NCBI GenBank assembly: GCA_038729445.1
Contig: JAVYSA010000001.1
Coordinates: 14,523 to 78,522 of the forward strand
Source of the DNA: Lutacidiplasma sp038729445
GTDB lineage: Archaea > Thermoplasmatota > Thermoplasmata > Lutacidiplasmatales > UBA184
Direction: 5' to 3'
Length of the DNA: 64,000 nucleotides
This document shows, piece by piece, positions 35,717 to 44,298 of this stretch (positions are counted from its first letter, which is position 1; each line of letters starts with the position of its first letter). The notes under the pieces were generated by a model. It had not been told where the DNA came from. It did not search any database and saw nothing but the letters and a program-made list of their open reading frames with translations. The translations under genes were made by a program, and so were the position numbers.

Positions 35717-37942
35717 ATGCCCGAGGTCCTGCATCTCAAGGTCGCCGAGGTGGCCCAGCAGGACGTCGGTCTCGGCACGGCCCGGCTCGACGAGCGGAGC
35801 CGCCAGAAGCTCAAGGTCGGCATCGGGGACGTCATCGAGATCCGCGGGCGCAAGAGCACGCCGGCCCTCGTGGCGCGGGCCGTCCCGGACGACGAGGGAC
35901 GGGGGATCATCCGGCTCGAGGCGATCCTGCGCCGCAACGCGGGGGTCAGCATCGGGGACCGGGTCCAGGTCCAGCGGGTCGACTGCCCCACGGCGGACGC
36001 GATCACGATCGCCCCCATCTACGCCGGCTCGGCACGGATGGACCTCGGCCCCGGGCTCGAGAGCTTCGTCCAGAAGGCGCTCGCCCGGCGCCCGTTCCTC
36101 CGGGGCGACATCTTCGTGATTCCGGGGGTCTTCCTGATGGGCGGATCCCTCCCCTTCACGGTCGTCAGCACCCAACCGAAGGGGATCGTCCAGGTCTCCC
36201 CGACGACGCTCATCACGATCAAGGAGGAGACGGTCAGCGAGTCGGAGATCGCCGCCCCGAGGGTCTCCTACGAGGACATCGGAGGGCTGCGCGAGAAGCT
36301 CGGCCGGGTCCGGGAGATGATCGAGCTCCCCCTCAAGCACCCGGAACTGTTCGACCGCCTCGCGATCTCGCCCCCGAAGGGCGTGCTGCTCTTCGGACCG
36401 CCCGGGACCGGCAAGACCCTCATCGCGAAGGCGGTCGCCAACGAGGCCGGCGCCCACTTCATCGGCATCCAGGGGCCGGAGATCATCTCCAAGTACTACG
36501 GGGAGAGCGAGAAGGAGCTCCGCGAGAAGTTCGAGGAGGCCGAGAAGAACGCGCCGAGCGTCGTCTTCATCGACGAGCTCGACTCGATCGCTCCCCGGCG
36601 CGACGAGGTCGTCGGGGAGGTCGAGCGCCGGGTCGTCGCCCAGCTCCTGACCCTGATGGACGGGCTGTCGGGGCGTGGGAACGTCATCGTGATCGCCGCG
36701 ACGAACCGGGAGGAGGCGATCGACCCCGCGCTGCGCCGCCCCGGCCGCTTCGACCGGGAGATCGAGATCGGGGTCCCGACCGCGGCGGGCCGCCTCGAGA
36801 TCCTCCAGATCCACACCCGCGGCATGCCGATCGAGGGGAGCGAGCGCGAGCGGGAGCGGATCCTCAAGGATCTCGCGGCGCTCAGCCACGGCTTCGTCGG
36901 CGCGGATCTCGCCGCCCTGGCCCGGGAGGCGGCGATGCGCGCGCTGCGGCGCTACCTGCCCGAGATCGACTTCGACAAGCCGATCCCGCTCACCCTGCTC
37001 GAGCGGATGAAGGTCACCGAGCGGGACTTCCGGGACGCCCTCAAGCAGATCGAGCCGTCGAGCCTCCGGGACGTGACGGTCGAGGTCCCCTCGACCCGCT
37101 GGGACGAGGTCGGCGGCATCGGCCGGGTCCGCCGGACCCTCGTCGAGTCGGTCGAGCTGCCGTTCCGGACCCCGGAGACCTACCGCCAGATGGGGATCGA
37201 GCCGCCCCGCGGGATCCTCCTCTATGGTCCCCCGGGGGTCGGCAAGACCCTGCTCGCCAAGGCGGTGGCGACGGAGAGCCAGGCGAACTTCATCAGCGTC
37301 AAGGGCCCCGAGGTGATGAGCAAGTGGGTCGGGGAGAGCGAGAAGGCGATCCGGATGATCTTCAAGAAGGCCCGCCAGGCCTCCCCGTCGATCGTCTTCA
37401 TCGACGAGATCGACGCGATCGCCCCACGGCGCGGCCTCCAGAACTCGTCGGGGGTCACGGAGCGGATCGTCAACCAGCTTTTGACCTCGATCGACGGGCT
37501 CGAGTCGCTCGACCGGGTCCTCGTCCTCGCGGCGACCAACCGGCCGGACATCCTGGACGAGGCCCTGCTGCGCAACGGCCGGTTCGACCACTGGCTCTAC
37601 GTCGAGCCCCCGAGCGAGGCCGGCCGCCTCGAGATCCTCAAGGTCCACACGCGGGCGATGCCGCTCGCCCCGGATGTCGACCTTGCCCAGATCGCCGCCC
37701 GGACCGACGGGCTGGTCGGGAGCGACCTCGCGGCGCTCTGCCGGGAGGCCGGCATGAACGCCATCCGCGAGAACCCGAAGGCGACGCGGGTCACCGCCGC
37801 GCACTTCGAGGCGGCGATGCGGGAGGTCCACTCCTCCTGCGACCCCGAGTCGCTCAGGTTCTACGAGGAGTTCCAGAAGCACGGGCTCCGCGAGCGCGTC
37901 GGGCGGCGCCGCGAGGAGCCGGTGACCGCCATCTACCGCTGA
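35717..37942 (+). CDS. cdc48: Cdc48/VAT-type double AAA+ ATPase
   Basis: 741 residues. The N-domain (1-180) is the double-psi beta barrel plus four-stranded barrel of VAT/p97. D1 has GPPGTGKT (about 228) and FIDELDSI (about 285). D2 has GPPGVGKT (about 503) and FIDEIDAI (about 560). Both have the pore loop and sensor/arginine-finger regions. The last residues, AIYR, form an HbYX tail (hydrophobic-Tyr-any), which docks ATPases on the 20S proteasome and opens its gate. It unfolds proteins for degradation or complex disassembly. Its own promoter, no operon partner. Confidence 0.97.
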   Translation: MPEVLHLKVAEVAQQDVGLGTARLDERSRQKLKVGIGDVIEIRGRKSTPALVARAVPDDEGRGIIRLEAILRRNAGVSIGDRVQVQRVDCPTADAITIAPIYAGSARMDLGPGLESFVQKALARRPFLRGDIFVIPGVFLMGGSLPFTVVSTQPKGIVQVSPTTLITIKEETVSESEIAAPRVSYEDIGGLREKLGRVREMIELPLKHPELFDRLAISPPKGVLLFGPPGTGKTLIAKAVANEAGAHFIGIQGPEIISKYYGESEKELREKFEEAEKNAPSVVFIDELDSIAPRRDEVVGEVERRVVAQLLTLMDGLSGRGNVIVIAATNREEAIDPALRRPGRFDREIEIGVPTAAGRLEILQIHTRGMPIEGSERERERILKDLAALSHGFVGADLAALAREAAMRALRRYLPEIDFDKPIPLTLLERMKVTERDFRDALKQIEPSSLRDVTVEVPSTRWDEVGGIGRVRRTLVESVELPFRTPETYRQMGIEPPRGILLYGPPGVGKTLLAKAVATESQANFISVKGPEVMSKWVGESEKAIRMIFKKARQASPSIVFIDEIDAIAPRRGLQNSSGVTERIVNQLLTSIDGLESLDRVLVLAATNRPDILDEALLRNGRFDHWLYVEPPSEAGRLEILKVHTRAMPLAPDVDLAQIAARTDGLVGSDLAALCREAGMNAIRENPKATRVTAAHFEAAMREVHSSCDPESLRFYEEFQKHGLRERVGRRREEPVTAIYR

Positions 37943-37975
37943 GGCCCCGGCCCACCGGCTGCGTTTTCCCGGCAA

Positions 37976-37985
37976 GCTATAAGTA
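37976..37985 (+). promoter_or_regulatory. TATA box of the S-layer-like gene
   Basis: GCTATAAGTA about 62 nt before GTG 38042, so this mRNA should carry a leader of about 35 nt, unlike most genes here. The leader ends in AAGGAGA (38034-38040), a Shine-Dalgarno-like block very close to the GTG. Confidence 0.6.
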
Positions 37986-38041
37986 GAAGGCCCAAGTTCG
38001 CGCGCAGAGTTTGCCCCCCATCGGGGCCTCGTGAAGGAGAC

Positions 38042-41000
38042 GTGAAGTCGTTGCGTTCCGCCGTACCGAAGGCCGCCGTGTGCGCCCTGATCCTGGCCCT
38101 CGTTGCGGCCAGTCTGGTCCCCCTCGTCAGCGCGTCGAGCTCGACCCCCTACACCCTGTACGGGTACGCCTACCAGCCGGGGATCGGGACCCCGGTCCCC
38201 GCGGGCGTCACGGTGGAGCTCACGTCGGCGGCCAGCGGCACGGTCTACACCACCACGACGGCCCAGGGAGGCCAGTTCGTCTTCTCGAGCGCCTCGAACG
38301 CCCCGGGCCTCGCGCCGGGCAGCTGGGGGGTCTCGATCCCCGCCCAGACGAACCTCAGCCTCGCCGGCTGCGGGCCGTACCCGTGCGCCGTCCTTCCGGC
38401 CTCCTCGGCACCGGTCTACCTCTACCAGACGAGCGCGAACCTGACCAGCGGGGGGAGCTCCGGCTTCGTGACGGTCCGCAACGTCACCGTCCTCCAGTAC
38501 AACGCGACGGTCTCGGGGACCGTCACCTACCAAGGCGCCCCGGCGATCGGCGCCAGCGTCCAGCTGTTGGACGCCAGCCGGAACAACGTCGTGCTCGCGA
38601 GCAACGTGACCCGCGCGGGCGGGAGCTTCTCGTTCCCCGCCCCGGCCGGCACCTGGGTGCTCCGGACGACCCTCCCCGGGCCGACCGTCCGCTACAACGT
38701 GACGGAGCTCACGATCGCTCCGTTCTCGACCGTCACGCCCGCGATCGCGATCCAGAACTACCTCCTGCAGGGGTCGCTGAGCGTCGGGTCCCCGGGCATC
38801 GCGCCGAACTCCCCCGGCAACGTGACCGTCTTCGACCCGGCCAACGGCTACATCTACCGCGGGACGATGACCCCGAGCGGCTTCTTCTCCTTCGGGACCT
38901 ACCGGAACTTCACCACCTTCGGTTCCCAGCCGCTCGACGTCTTCCTGTCGACCGGGGCGACCACCACCGCGTACTTCGGGGCGACGATCTCGGCGAACAC
39001 CCCGATCACGCGCAACGTCGTCGCGCCGGCGATCTCCTCCGCCAACCAGGGCCTCTACACCACGACGCTCAACTTCCGCGGCTTCAACGCCACGACGGGG
39101 AACGGGACGCTGGAGGTCACCACGAACGCCACCCTCGGCAACGACACGGTCCTGCCGTACCTGCCGAACGGCTCGGTCGGACAGCTCTGGAGCCAGCTCG
39201 GCCTCGACTTCGCCCACAGCCTGTCGCTGCCGACCGCGGACCTGCCGGCCGTCCTCACGTGGATCAACTCCACCGGCGCCTTCTTCCCTGCCGCCCAGGC
39301 CGGGGCGGCGATCAACGGGACCGCCTTCGAGCCGGTGTCGTATGCGGGCGGGGGCCAGCCGCTCTACCAGTTCGCCGCCTCGACGGCCTGCTCCCTCGCC
39401 GCCTGTGGCCCGCTGAGCTCGGACCCGCTCAACCTCTCCTACGCGCAGGCGTTCGTTCTCACGAGCTCGGTCGCGACCAAGAGCCCCGCCTACACCATCT
39501 CCTTCACGATCCGTCACCCGACCACGCACGACCTGTTCACCTACAACGTGCTCCTCCCCACGGGCTATGTCCTCCGGTCGGGGACGAGCATTCCCGCGGG
39601 CACGAGCCTCACGCCGACCGGTCCGTCCGGCGCGTGGACGAGCTTCCGCCTGACGAGCTACCCGAGCACGAGCCCCTCGGCGACCGTCACCCTGCCGATC
39701 CTGAAGGCGGGCGCGGTCACCCCCATCGTCAACATCACGGCCTCGAACTTCGCCTTCGCCGCCTCCGCGAACGTCCTCAACGGGACCCGCGCGAACTACA
39801 CGGTCGCCGTGGGGGCCGGCATTCCCGTCACCTTCAGCGCCCAGAACTCGATCTTCCCGGCAGGAACCAACGCGACCTCCTACCGCTGGAGCTTCGGCAA
39901 CGGCAACACCTCGGCGAACCTCACGAGCTCGATCACCAGCTACACCTACCCCGCCGGCTCGGCCACCGCCCCGTTCCGCGGCACGCTCACGATCCTGAGC
40001 TCCGCCGGGACCACGACGACCACCGGGTTCACGATCTGGGTCGTCCCGCCCGGCCTCACCGCGGCACACCTCTCCTACAACGTCACGGGCTCGAAGGTGC
40101 GATCCGCCGACGGGGTCCCCTACCTCTTCCTCAACTGGAGCGAATCGGTGACGTTCAACGCCTCGGGCTCCAGCGGCAACGTCTCGGCCCCGGCGGTGCC
40201 GGGGGTCCTCACGGTCGCGCTCTTCTCGGTCCAGGCGAACGGCTACTCGCGGACCCAGAACAACTCCGTGAGCCAAGGGACGGCGTTCCTGACCCCGTTC
40301 ACCACGACGTTCCTCGGCAACGGCCTCTACTTCAACGGCACGACCATCAACGGGGTCTCGATCACCGGATTCCTGGGCTGGCGCTACTACGTCAACCTGA
40401 CGGTCTGGACGGGCACCGGGGGCTACGCGACGACCTCCCTCATCGTGCTCGTCAATGACACCCAGAAGCCCGTCGCCGCCTTCTCCCTCCTCAACGCCAA
40501 GGGCCAGTACATCGCCCCCGGCGGGACCGTCGTCGAGGGAGCGAACGCCACCGCCCAGGTGCAGCTGAACGCCGTGAACTCGACCGACCCGAACAACGGG
40601 TCGATCGTCCGGTACGTCTGGAACATCACCAACGCGGGCAACACGACCTTCCGGTTCACGAACATCACCCAGATTGCGCTGCCCCCGGCCTACCGCTATC
40701 CGGGCCGGGTCTCGGTCTGGCTCCCGCCGCAGATCGGGCCCTATACCGTCAACCTCACCGTCGTCGACCGGGCCGGCAACTCCGCCTATACGACGCAGAA
40801 GCTCTCGGTGACGATCAACACGACCACGCGTCCGATCATGGCGGCGGGCAACCTCACGGGGCCGAGCTCGGTCACCCAGGGCCGCAGCTACACCTACTGG
40901 GTGAACGTCACGGTCGGCGGCGGCGCGAAGGCGGTGGCCCGGAACATCACCGTCGCCTTCTACCTCCTCCCGCCGAGCGGCATCGGGACCCGGACGGTCA

Positions 41001-41437
41001 TCGTCCCCTCCTCCGCCGTCCAGTTCTTCAACTACACGAACGGGGTCGTCAACCCGACCCCGGCGGCGACGGGGGTCTACCCCGCCCTCGCCTACGGCAA
41101 GACGGTGCGGGCCCAGATCACCTGGTCGGTCCCCGTCGGCAGCCTGCTGTCGGCGGGGCTGACGGGCAGCTTCAACCTCTACGCCAACATCTCGGCCCAG
41201 AACGAGTTCGCCGGCAGCTATGTGAACGGCCCGCAGACCGCCGTGATGGGGATCTCGATCGCGCCGAACCCCACGAACCAGTACATCGTCTACGGCATCA
41301 TCGCCGCGGTCGTCGTGGTCTTGGCGCTGCTGATCTTCGTCTGGTACCGCCGGCGCTCGCGCCGCAGCGGACGGGTCGGCTCGGCGAGCCGCACGGGCCT
41401 CGAGCGGGGCGCGCGGCGGGACGCCAAGCAGCCGTAG
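38042..41437 (+). CDS. Large secreted, probably S-layer-like glycoprotein
   Basis: 1131 residues. The basic start, hydrophobic stretch and SA-S site form a signal peptide (about 1-31). The mature chain is Ser/Thr/Asn/Gly-rich, almost without Lys, and carries dozens of N-x-S/T sequons. It looks all-beta: Ig/carboxypeptidase-regulatory-like domains near the start (YGYAYQPG..., SGTVTYQGAP) and PKD-like segments near 585-640 and 790-890. One C-terminal membrane helix (about 1083-1104) is followed by an Arg-rich cytoplasmic tail. This is the layout of a membrane-anchored cell-surface or S-layer protein. The family is inferred from layout. GTG 38042 follows a Shine-Dalgarno-like AAGGAGA by about 2 nt; a TTG at 38051 is the alternative. 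Confidence 0.75.
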   Translation: MKSLRSAVPKAAVCALILALVAASLVPLVSASSSTPYTLYGYAYQPGIGTPVPAGVTVELTSAASGTVYTTTTAQGGQFVFSSASNAPGLAPGSWGVSIPAQTNLSLAGCGPYPCAVLPASSAPVYLYQTSANLTSGGSSGFVTVRNVTVLQYNATVSGTVTYQGAPAIGASVQLLDASRNNVVLASNVTRAGGSFSFPAPAGTWVLRTTLPGPTVRYNVTELTIAPFSTVTPAIAIQNYLLQGSLSVGSPGIAPNSPGNVTVFDPANGYIYRGTMTPSGFFSFGTYRNFTTFGSQPLDVFLSTGATTTAYFGATISANTPITRNVVAPAISSANQGLYTTTLNFRGFNATTGNGTLEVTTNATLGNDTVLPYLPNGSVGQLWSQLGLDFAHSLSLPTADLPAVLTWINSTGAFFPAAQAGAAINGTAFEPVSYAGGGQPLYQFAASTACSLAACGPLSSDPLNLSYAQAFVLTSSVATKSPAYTISFTIRHPTTHDLFTYNVLLPTGYVLRSGTSIPAGTSLTPTGPSGAWTSFRLTSYPSTSPSATVTLPILKAGAVTPIVNITASNFAFAASANVLNGTRANYTVAVGAGIPVTFSAQNSIFPAGTNATSYRWSFGNGNTSANLTSSITSYTYPAGSATAPFRGTLTILSSAGTTTTTGFTIWVVPPGLTAAHLSYNVTGSKVRSADGVPYLFLNWSESVTFNASGSSGNVSAPAVPGVLTVALFSVQANGYSRTQNNSVSQGTAFLTPFTTTFLGNGLYFNGTTINGVSITGFLGWRYYVNLTVWTGTGGYATTSLIVLVNDTQKPVAAFSLLNAKGQYIAPGGTVVEGANATAQVQLNAVNSTDPNNGSIVRYVWNITNAGNTTFRFTNITQIALPPAYRYPGRVSVWLPPQIGPYTVNLTVVDRAGNSAYTTQKLSVTINTTTRPIMAAGNLTGPSSVTQGRSYTYWVNVTVGGGAKAVARNITVAFYLLPPSGIGTRTVIVPSSAVQFFNYTNGVVNPTPAATGVYPALAYGKTVRAQITWSVPVGSLLSAGLTGSFNLYANISAQNEFAGSYVNGPQTAVMGISIAPNPTNQYIVYGIIAAVVVVLALLIFVWYRRRSRRSGRVGSASRTGLERGARRDAKQP

Positions 41438-41615
41438 ACGCACGGCGGCGGACGGCGGGCTCGGCCCCTGTCGCTGCCCCCGCCCGAGAACGGGCCCACC
41501 CGATCGCGGAGGCGGCACCCGGGCCGGTGCCGTCCGGGCCTCCCTCCGCCCGATCGGGGCGCCGGGCTTGCGCGCAGGGAAGGGAGGGGCCGCGGGCCGT
41601 GGCCGGCCCCGGAAT

Positions 41616-41813
41616 TCAGCCGTACGGGCCGACCTCGTCGAGGAGGTCGACGTGGGTCAGGAGCATCCGCCGGCAGCAGTAGCGGGAGAGCCCGAGGGCG
41701 TCCAAGACCGCCTTCGGGTCTTCCCCGCGGGCGGTCCGCTCGCAGTACTCGTCCCAGTGTTGGCCGATGACCGCACCGCAGGAGAAGCATCGGATCGGGA
41801 CCATCATCGTCAT
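41616..41813 (-). CDS. rpoN: DNA-directed RNA polymerase subunit N (Rpb10)
   Basis: 65 residues. CFSCGAVIG (about 9-17) and RYCCRRM (about 44-50) supply the four Cys of the zinc site in the small assembly subunit N of archaeal RNA polymerase. It is the last gene of rpl18e-rpl13-rps9-rpoN, an arrangement conserved in archaea. GAGGAGG about 12 nt before ATG 41813 favours the first of three nearby ATG codons. Confidence 0.96.
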   Translation of the reverse strand: MTMMVPIRCFSCGAVIGQHWDEYCERTARGEDPKAVLDALGLSRYCCRRMLLTHVDLLDEVGPYG

Positions 41814-41841
41814 CGGATCGTCGAGCCTCCTCGGGTCTCCC

Positions 41842-42252
41842 TCACCGGTACGACTTCTGCCGCCGGGCCCTCGCCCCGCGGCCGCCCGGGCGCTTGGGCA
41901 GCTTGCGGCGGGGGTCGTTGACGAGCAGGGAGCGGTCGTAGCGCTTGAACATGTCGGTCAGGGTCGGGTCCTTGATCCAGGCGATCAAGCCGCGGGCGAC
42001 CGCCGTGCGGGCCGCCGAGGCCTGCCCGACGATCCCTCCGCCCTGGGCGGAGACGGAGATGTCGAGGGCCTTCCAGCGGTCCCCGACCATGAGCAGGGGC
42101 TCCTGGATCTTCAGGCGGACCAGCTCGGGCTCCACGAGCTCGAGCGGCCGGTCGTTGAACCGGACGAGGCCCCGGCCCTTGCGGACCGTCGCGCGGGCCA
42201 CGGCCGTCTTGCGCTTGCCGGTCGCCAGGACGATCGACGGTGCCTTTACCAT
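41842..42252 (-). CDS. rps9: Ribosomal protein uS9
   Basis: 136 residues. ATGKRKTAVARATVRKG (about 10-26), GGGIVGQASAARTAVARGL (about 72-90) and the basic tail ending QKSYR, which reaches the P-site tRNA anticodon loop, identify uS9 of the small subunit. The start ATG overlaps the rpl13 stop. Confidence 0.97.
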   Translation of the reverse strand: MVKAPSIVLATGKRKTAVARATVRKGRGLVRFNDRPLELVEPELVRLKIQEPLLMVGDRWKALDISVSAQGGGIVGQASAARTAVARGLIAWIKDPTLTDMFKRYDRSLLVNDPRRKLPKRPGGRGARARRQKSYR

Positions 42253-42707
42253 CGGGCCCCCAGCAGCGCCGTGATCTCGGCCAACGTGAGCGGAGGGCGG
42301 AGCGTCGGGCGGGCCCGGGCGGCCTCCAAGGTCCCGGCCGAGACCCCCTGGTACTCGGGAGGGACGCCCAGGTGGACCTCGAGGCGGCCGAGTGCCTCCT
42401 TCCCGCGGGTCTTGAGGTGGGGGAGCATCCCGCGCACCGTCCGCCGGAAGATCCGGTCCGCGTAGCGGGGGTAATGGGGGCCGCTCCGGACGCTCCCGCG
42501 GGCCCGGCGTGCCGTGAACTCGGCGAGGACCGACGAGCGGCTGCCCGTCACGACCGCCTGCTCCGCGTGGACGACCACGATCCGCTCCCCGGCGAGGAGG
42601 CGGCGGGCGATGAGGCTGGCCGCCCTCCCGAGGACGAGGCCGGTGGCGTCGATGACCGTGGGGGCCGGCGCCGGAAGGGCGGCGACGGGGGCGGTCGCGT
42701 CAGGCAA
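42246..42707 (-). CDS. rpl13: Ribosomal protein uL13
   Basis: 153 residues. VIDATGLVLGRAASLIARRLL (about 18-38) and RTVRGMLPHLKTRGKEAL (about 89-106) are the uL13 landmarks, a large-subunit early-assembly protein. TTG 42707 is taken as start, overlapping the eL18 stop by 8 nt; no ATG or GTG lies between it and the conserved start. The N-terminal 15 residues are an Ala/Pro-rich extension. Confidence 0.95.
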   Translation of the reverse strand: MPDATAPVAALPAPAPTVIDATGLVLGRAASLIARRLLAGERIVVVHAEQAVVTGSRSSVLAEFTARRARGSVRSGPHYPRYADRIFRRTVRGMLPHLKTRGKEALGRLEVHLGVPPEYQGVSAGTLEAARARPTLRPPLTLAEITALLGARW

Positions 42708-43065
42708 CGATCGTCACCCCCGATCCGTCCGGCCTCCATTGCAGGAGCTCGTGGAGCGTGAGGACCCTTCCGCCGGCGGCGTGGACCTTCGCCCGGGCCG
42801 TGGCGGAGCAGCGGAACGCGGCCACGGTGATCGGCCGTGCGATCTCGCCGTCGGCGAGCAACGTCCCGGGCACGACGACGACCTCCCGCCCCCCGCTCGC
42901 CCGCTCGAGCTGGCCGACACGGACCGGAGGGACCTGGTGCCGCCCACGCTCGAGGCGCCGGGCGACCGCGGCCCAGACCGGGGCGGAGTGGTCCCGGGCG
43001 GCGCGCCTAAGCTCGACGAGCGCATGCGCCAGCTCGGGATTCTGCTTCGGGTGCGACGCGGCCAT
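42700..43065 (-). CDS. rpl18e: Ribosomal protein eL18
   Basis: 121 residues. NPELAHALVELRRAARDHSAPVW (about 9-31), VVVPGTLLADGEI (about 63-75) and the closing HELLQWRPDGSGVTIV match the archaeal/eukaryotic eL18 protein of the large subunit. First gene of the operon, with a TATA box at 43093-43100, about 30 nt before ATG 43065. Confidence 0.96.
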   Translation of the reverse strand: MAASHPKQNPELAHALVELRRAARDHSAPVWAAVARRLERGRHQVPPVRVGQLERASGGREVVVVPGTLLADGEIARPITVAAFRCSATARAKVHAAGGRVLTLHELLQWRPDGSGVTIVA

Positions 43066-43092
43066 GCGCGGGAGCGCCTCGACCCGAGTGCT

Positions 43093-43100
43093 CGATATAA
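43093..43100 (-). promoter_or_regulatory. TATA box of the rpl18e-rpl13-rps9-rpoN operon
   Basis: TTATATCG on the minus strand, about 30 nt before ATG 43065. Confidence 0.6.
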
Positions 43101-43170
43101 GCGTTGCCCAGACGGGGGCCCGCCGAGGCGGGTCCGGGCTGCGCCGGAGGGTTTCCGCCGCCGACCAACG

Positions 43171-43180
43171 ATTAAATATC
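43171..43180 (+). promoter_or_regulatory. TATA box of the PRC-barrel gene
   Basis: ATTAAATATC, about 36 nt before ATG 43212. Confidence 0.55.
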
Positions 43181-43211
43181 GACCCTCCCCATCCCCGCGC
43201 CGGGGCACTCC

Positions 43212-43454
43212 ATGCGCAAGTTCCTCACCGAGCTCCAAGGCAAGACCGTGATGACCAACGACGGCCAGATCCTGGGAGTGATCGACAACTTCGTGGTCGA
43301 CACGGTCACCGGGTCGATCGCCCACGTCCTCGTGACCCCCAGCGAGGACATCGAGACGACGCTCTTCACCTCCGACGCGGCCGGCCGGCTCGTGCTCCCC
43401 TTCAAGAGCATGCGCGCGGTCAAGGACGTCGTCGTGGTGGACATTGCCAAGTGA
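43212..43454 (+). CDS. PRC-barrel domain protein
   Basis: 80 residues: a single PRC barrel (LQGKTVMTNDGQILGVIDNFVVD... ending VLPFKSMRAVKDVVVVDI). Stand-alone PRC barrels are common in archaea. Some work with the cell-division (Cdv/FtsZ-SepF) machinery and others in RNA metabolism; nothing here chooses between these. Its 3' end overlaps the glycosyltransferase start by 11 nt, so the two are probably co-translated. Confidence 0.88.
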   Translation: MRKFLTELQGKTVMTNDGQILGVIDNFVVDTVTGSIAHVLVTPSEDIETTLFTSDAAGRLVLPFKSMRAVKDVVVVDIAK

Positions 43455-44298
43455 GCCGGTTCCGATCAGCGTCGTCGTCACCGTCCGCAACGAGGAGTCC
43501 CACCTCCGTGCCCTGCTCGACAGCCTGATCGTCCAGGAACCCCCCTTCGAGATCCTGATCGTCGACGGCGGGAGCCGCGACGGCACCCTGCGCGTCGCCC
43601 GCGAGTTCGAGCGCGCCCACCCCGGGGTCGTCCGCGCTTGGCTTTATCCCTCGAGCCGGGGGGAGGGACGCAACCACGGGGTGGCGCGGGCCCGCCACGA
43701 CCGGATCGCCTTCACCGACGGCGACTGCGTCGCCGACCCGGGCTGGCTCGCCGCGATCCGCCGGGGGTTCTTGGAGGCGCCGGTCGTCGCGGGGACGACC
43801 GTCCCGATCGCGCCCTCGCGGTTCGGCGAACTCGAGCGGGTCGAGCTCTACCTGGAGGGGAGCGACGTCACCTTCCCCTCCGCGAACCTCGGCTACGCGG
43901 CCGCGCTGTTCCGCGAGCTCGGGGGGTTCGATCCCCGGTTCGTCACGGCGGAGGACATCGACCTCAACCTGCGCGCCGTCCAGGCGGGAGCACGGATCCT
44001 CCACGTCCCCGAGGCGATCATCCGCCACCGGCCGAGGGAGAGCTGGCCGGCGTTCCTTCGGCAGGCGTTCTGGAACGGCTACGGGCGCAAGCAGCTCACG
44101 GAGAAGCATGGGGCGATGTGGGGCCACTACCGCGTCGAGCGCCTCGCCCACGGCCAGCGGGGGGCGGTCGCGATGGTCCGCCTCGGGGCCGCGCTCACCG
44201 GCTATTTCGCCCGCGTGCTCACGGGCAGGAGGGACCGGATCGCGTACGAGGGCCCGGTCCGCCCGGGGGCCACGGGGGCCCCCCCCAAGGCCGGCTAG
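43444..44298 (+). CDS. Family 2 glycosyltransferase
   Basis: 284 residues. ISVVVTVRNEESHLRALLDSL (about 8-28), ILIVDGGSRDGT (about 37-48), the DGDC metal-binding DxD-type motif (about 97-100) and AEDIDLNLRA (about 173) are GT-A fold GT2 landmarks. A C-terminal amphipathic or membrane-associating stretch follows (VAMVRLGAALTGYFARVL). It probably builds surface glycans or protein N-glycans, in line with the heavily sequon-bearing surface protein nearby. Start TTG 43444 lies inside the PRC-barrel gene; the first conserved strand would be lost with later starts. Confidence 0.88.
   Translation: MPSEPVPISVVVTVRNEESHLRALLDSLIVQEPPFEILIVDGGSRDGTLRVAREFERAHPGVVRAWLYPSSRGEGRNHGVARARHDRIAFTDGDCVADPGWLAAIRRGFLEAPVVAGTTVPIAPSRFGELERVELYLEGSDVTFPSANLGYAAALFRELGGFDPRFVTAEDIDLNLRAVQAGARILHVPEAIIRHRPRESWPAFLRQAFWNGYGRKQLTEKHGAMWGHYRVERLAHGQRGAVAMVRLGAALTGYFARVLTGRRDRIAYEGPVRPGATGAPPKAG

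Noticed and set aside
35705..41518. Very long open frame antisense to Cdc48 and the surface protein (and a similar one over 947-4468 antisense to the protease)
   Set aside because: The residues are Arg/Asp/Pro/Gly-rich with no domain, and high GC makes stop codons rare in antisense frames. The sense strands encode clear proteins.
41438..41615. GC-rich palindromes (GGGGCC...GGCCCC) between the surface protein and rpoN as terminators or an RNA gene
   Set aside because: No T-run and no recognisable RNA fold; such palindromes are expected by chance at this GC content.
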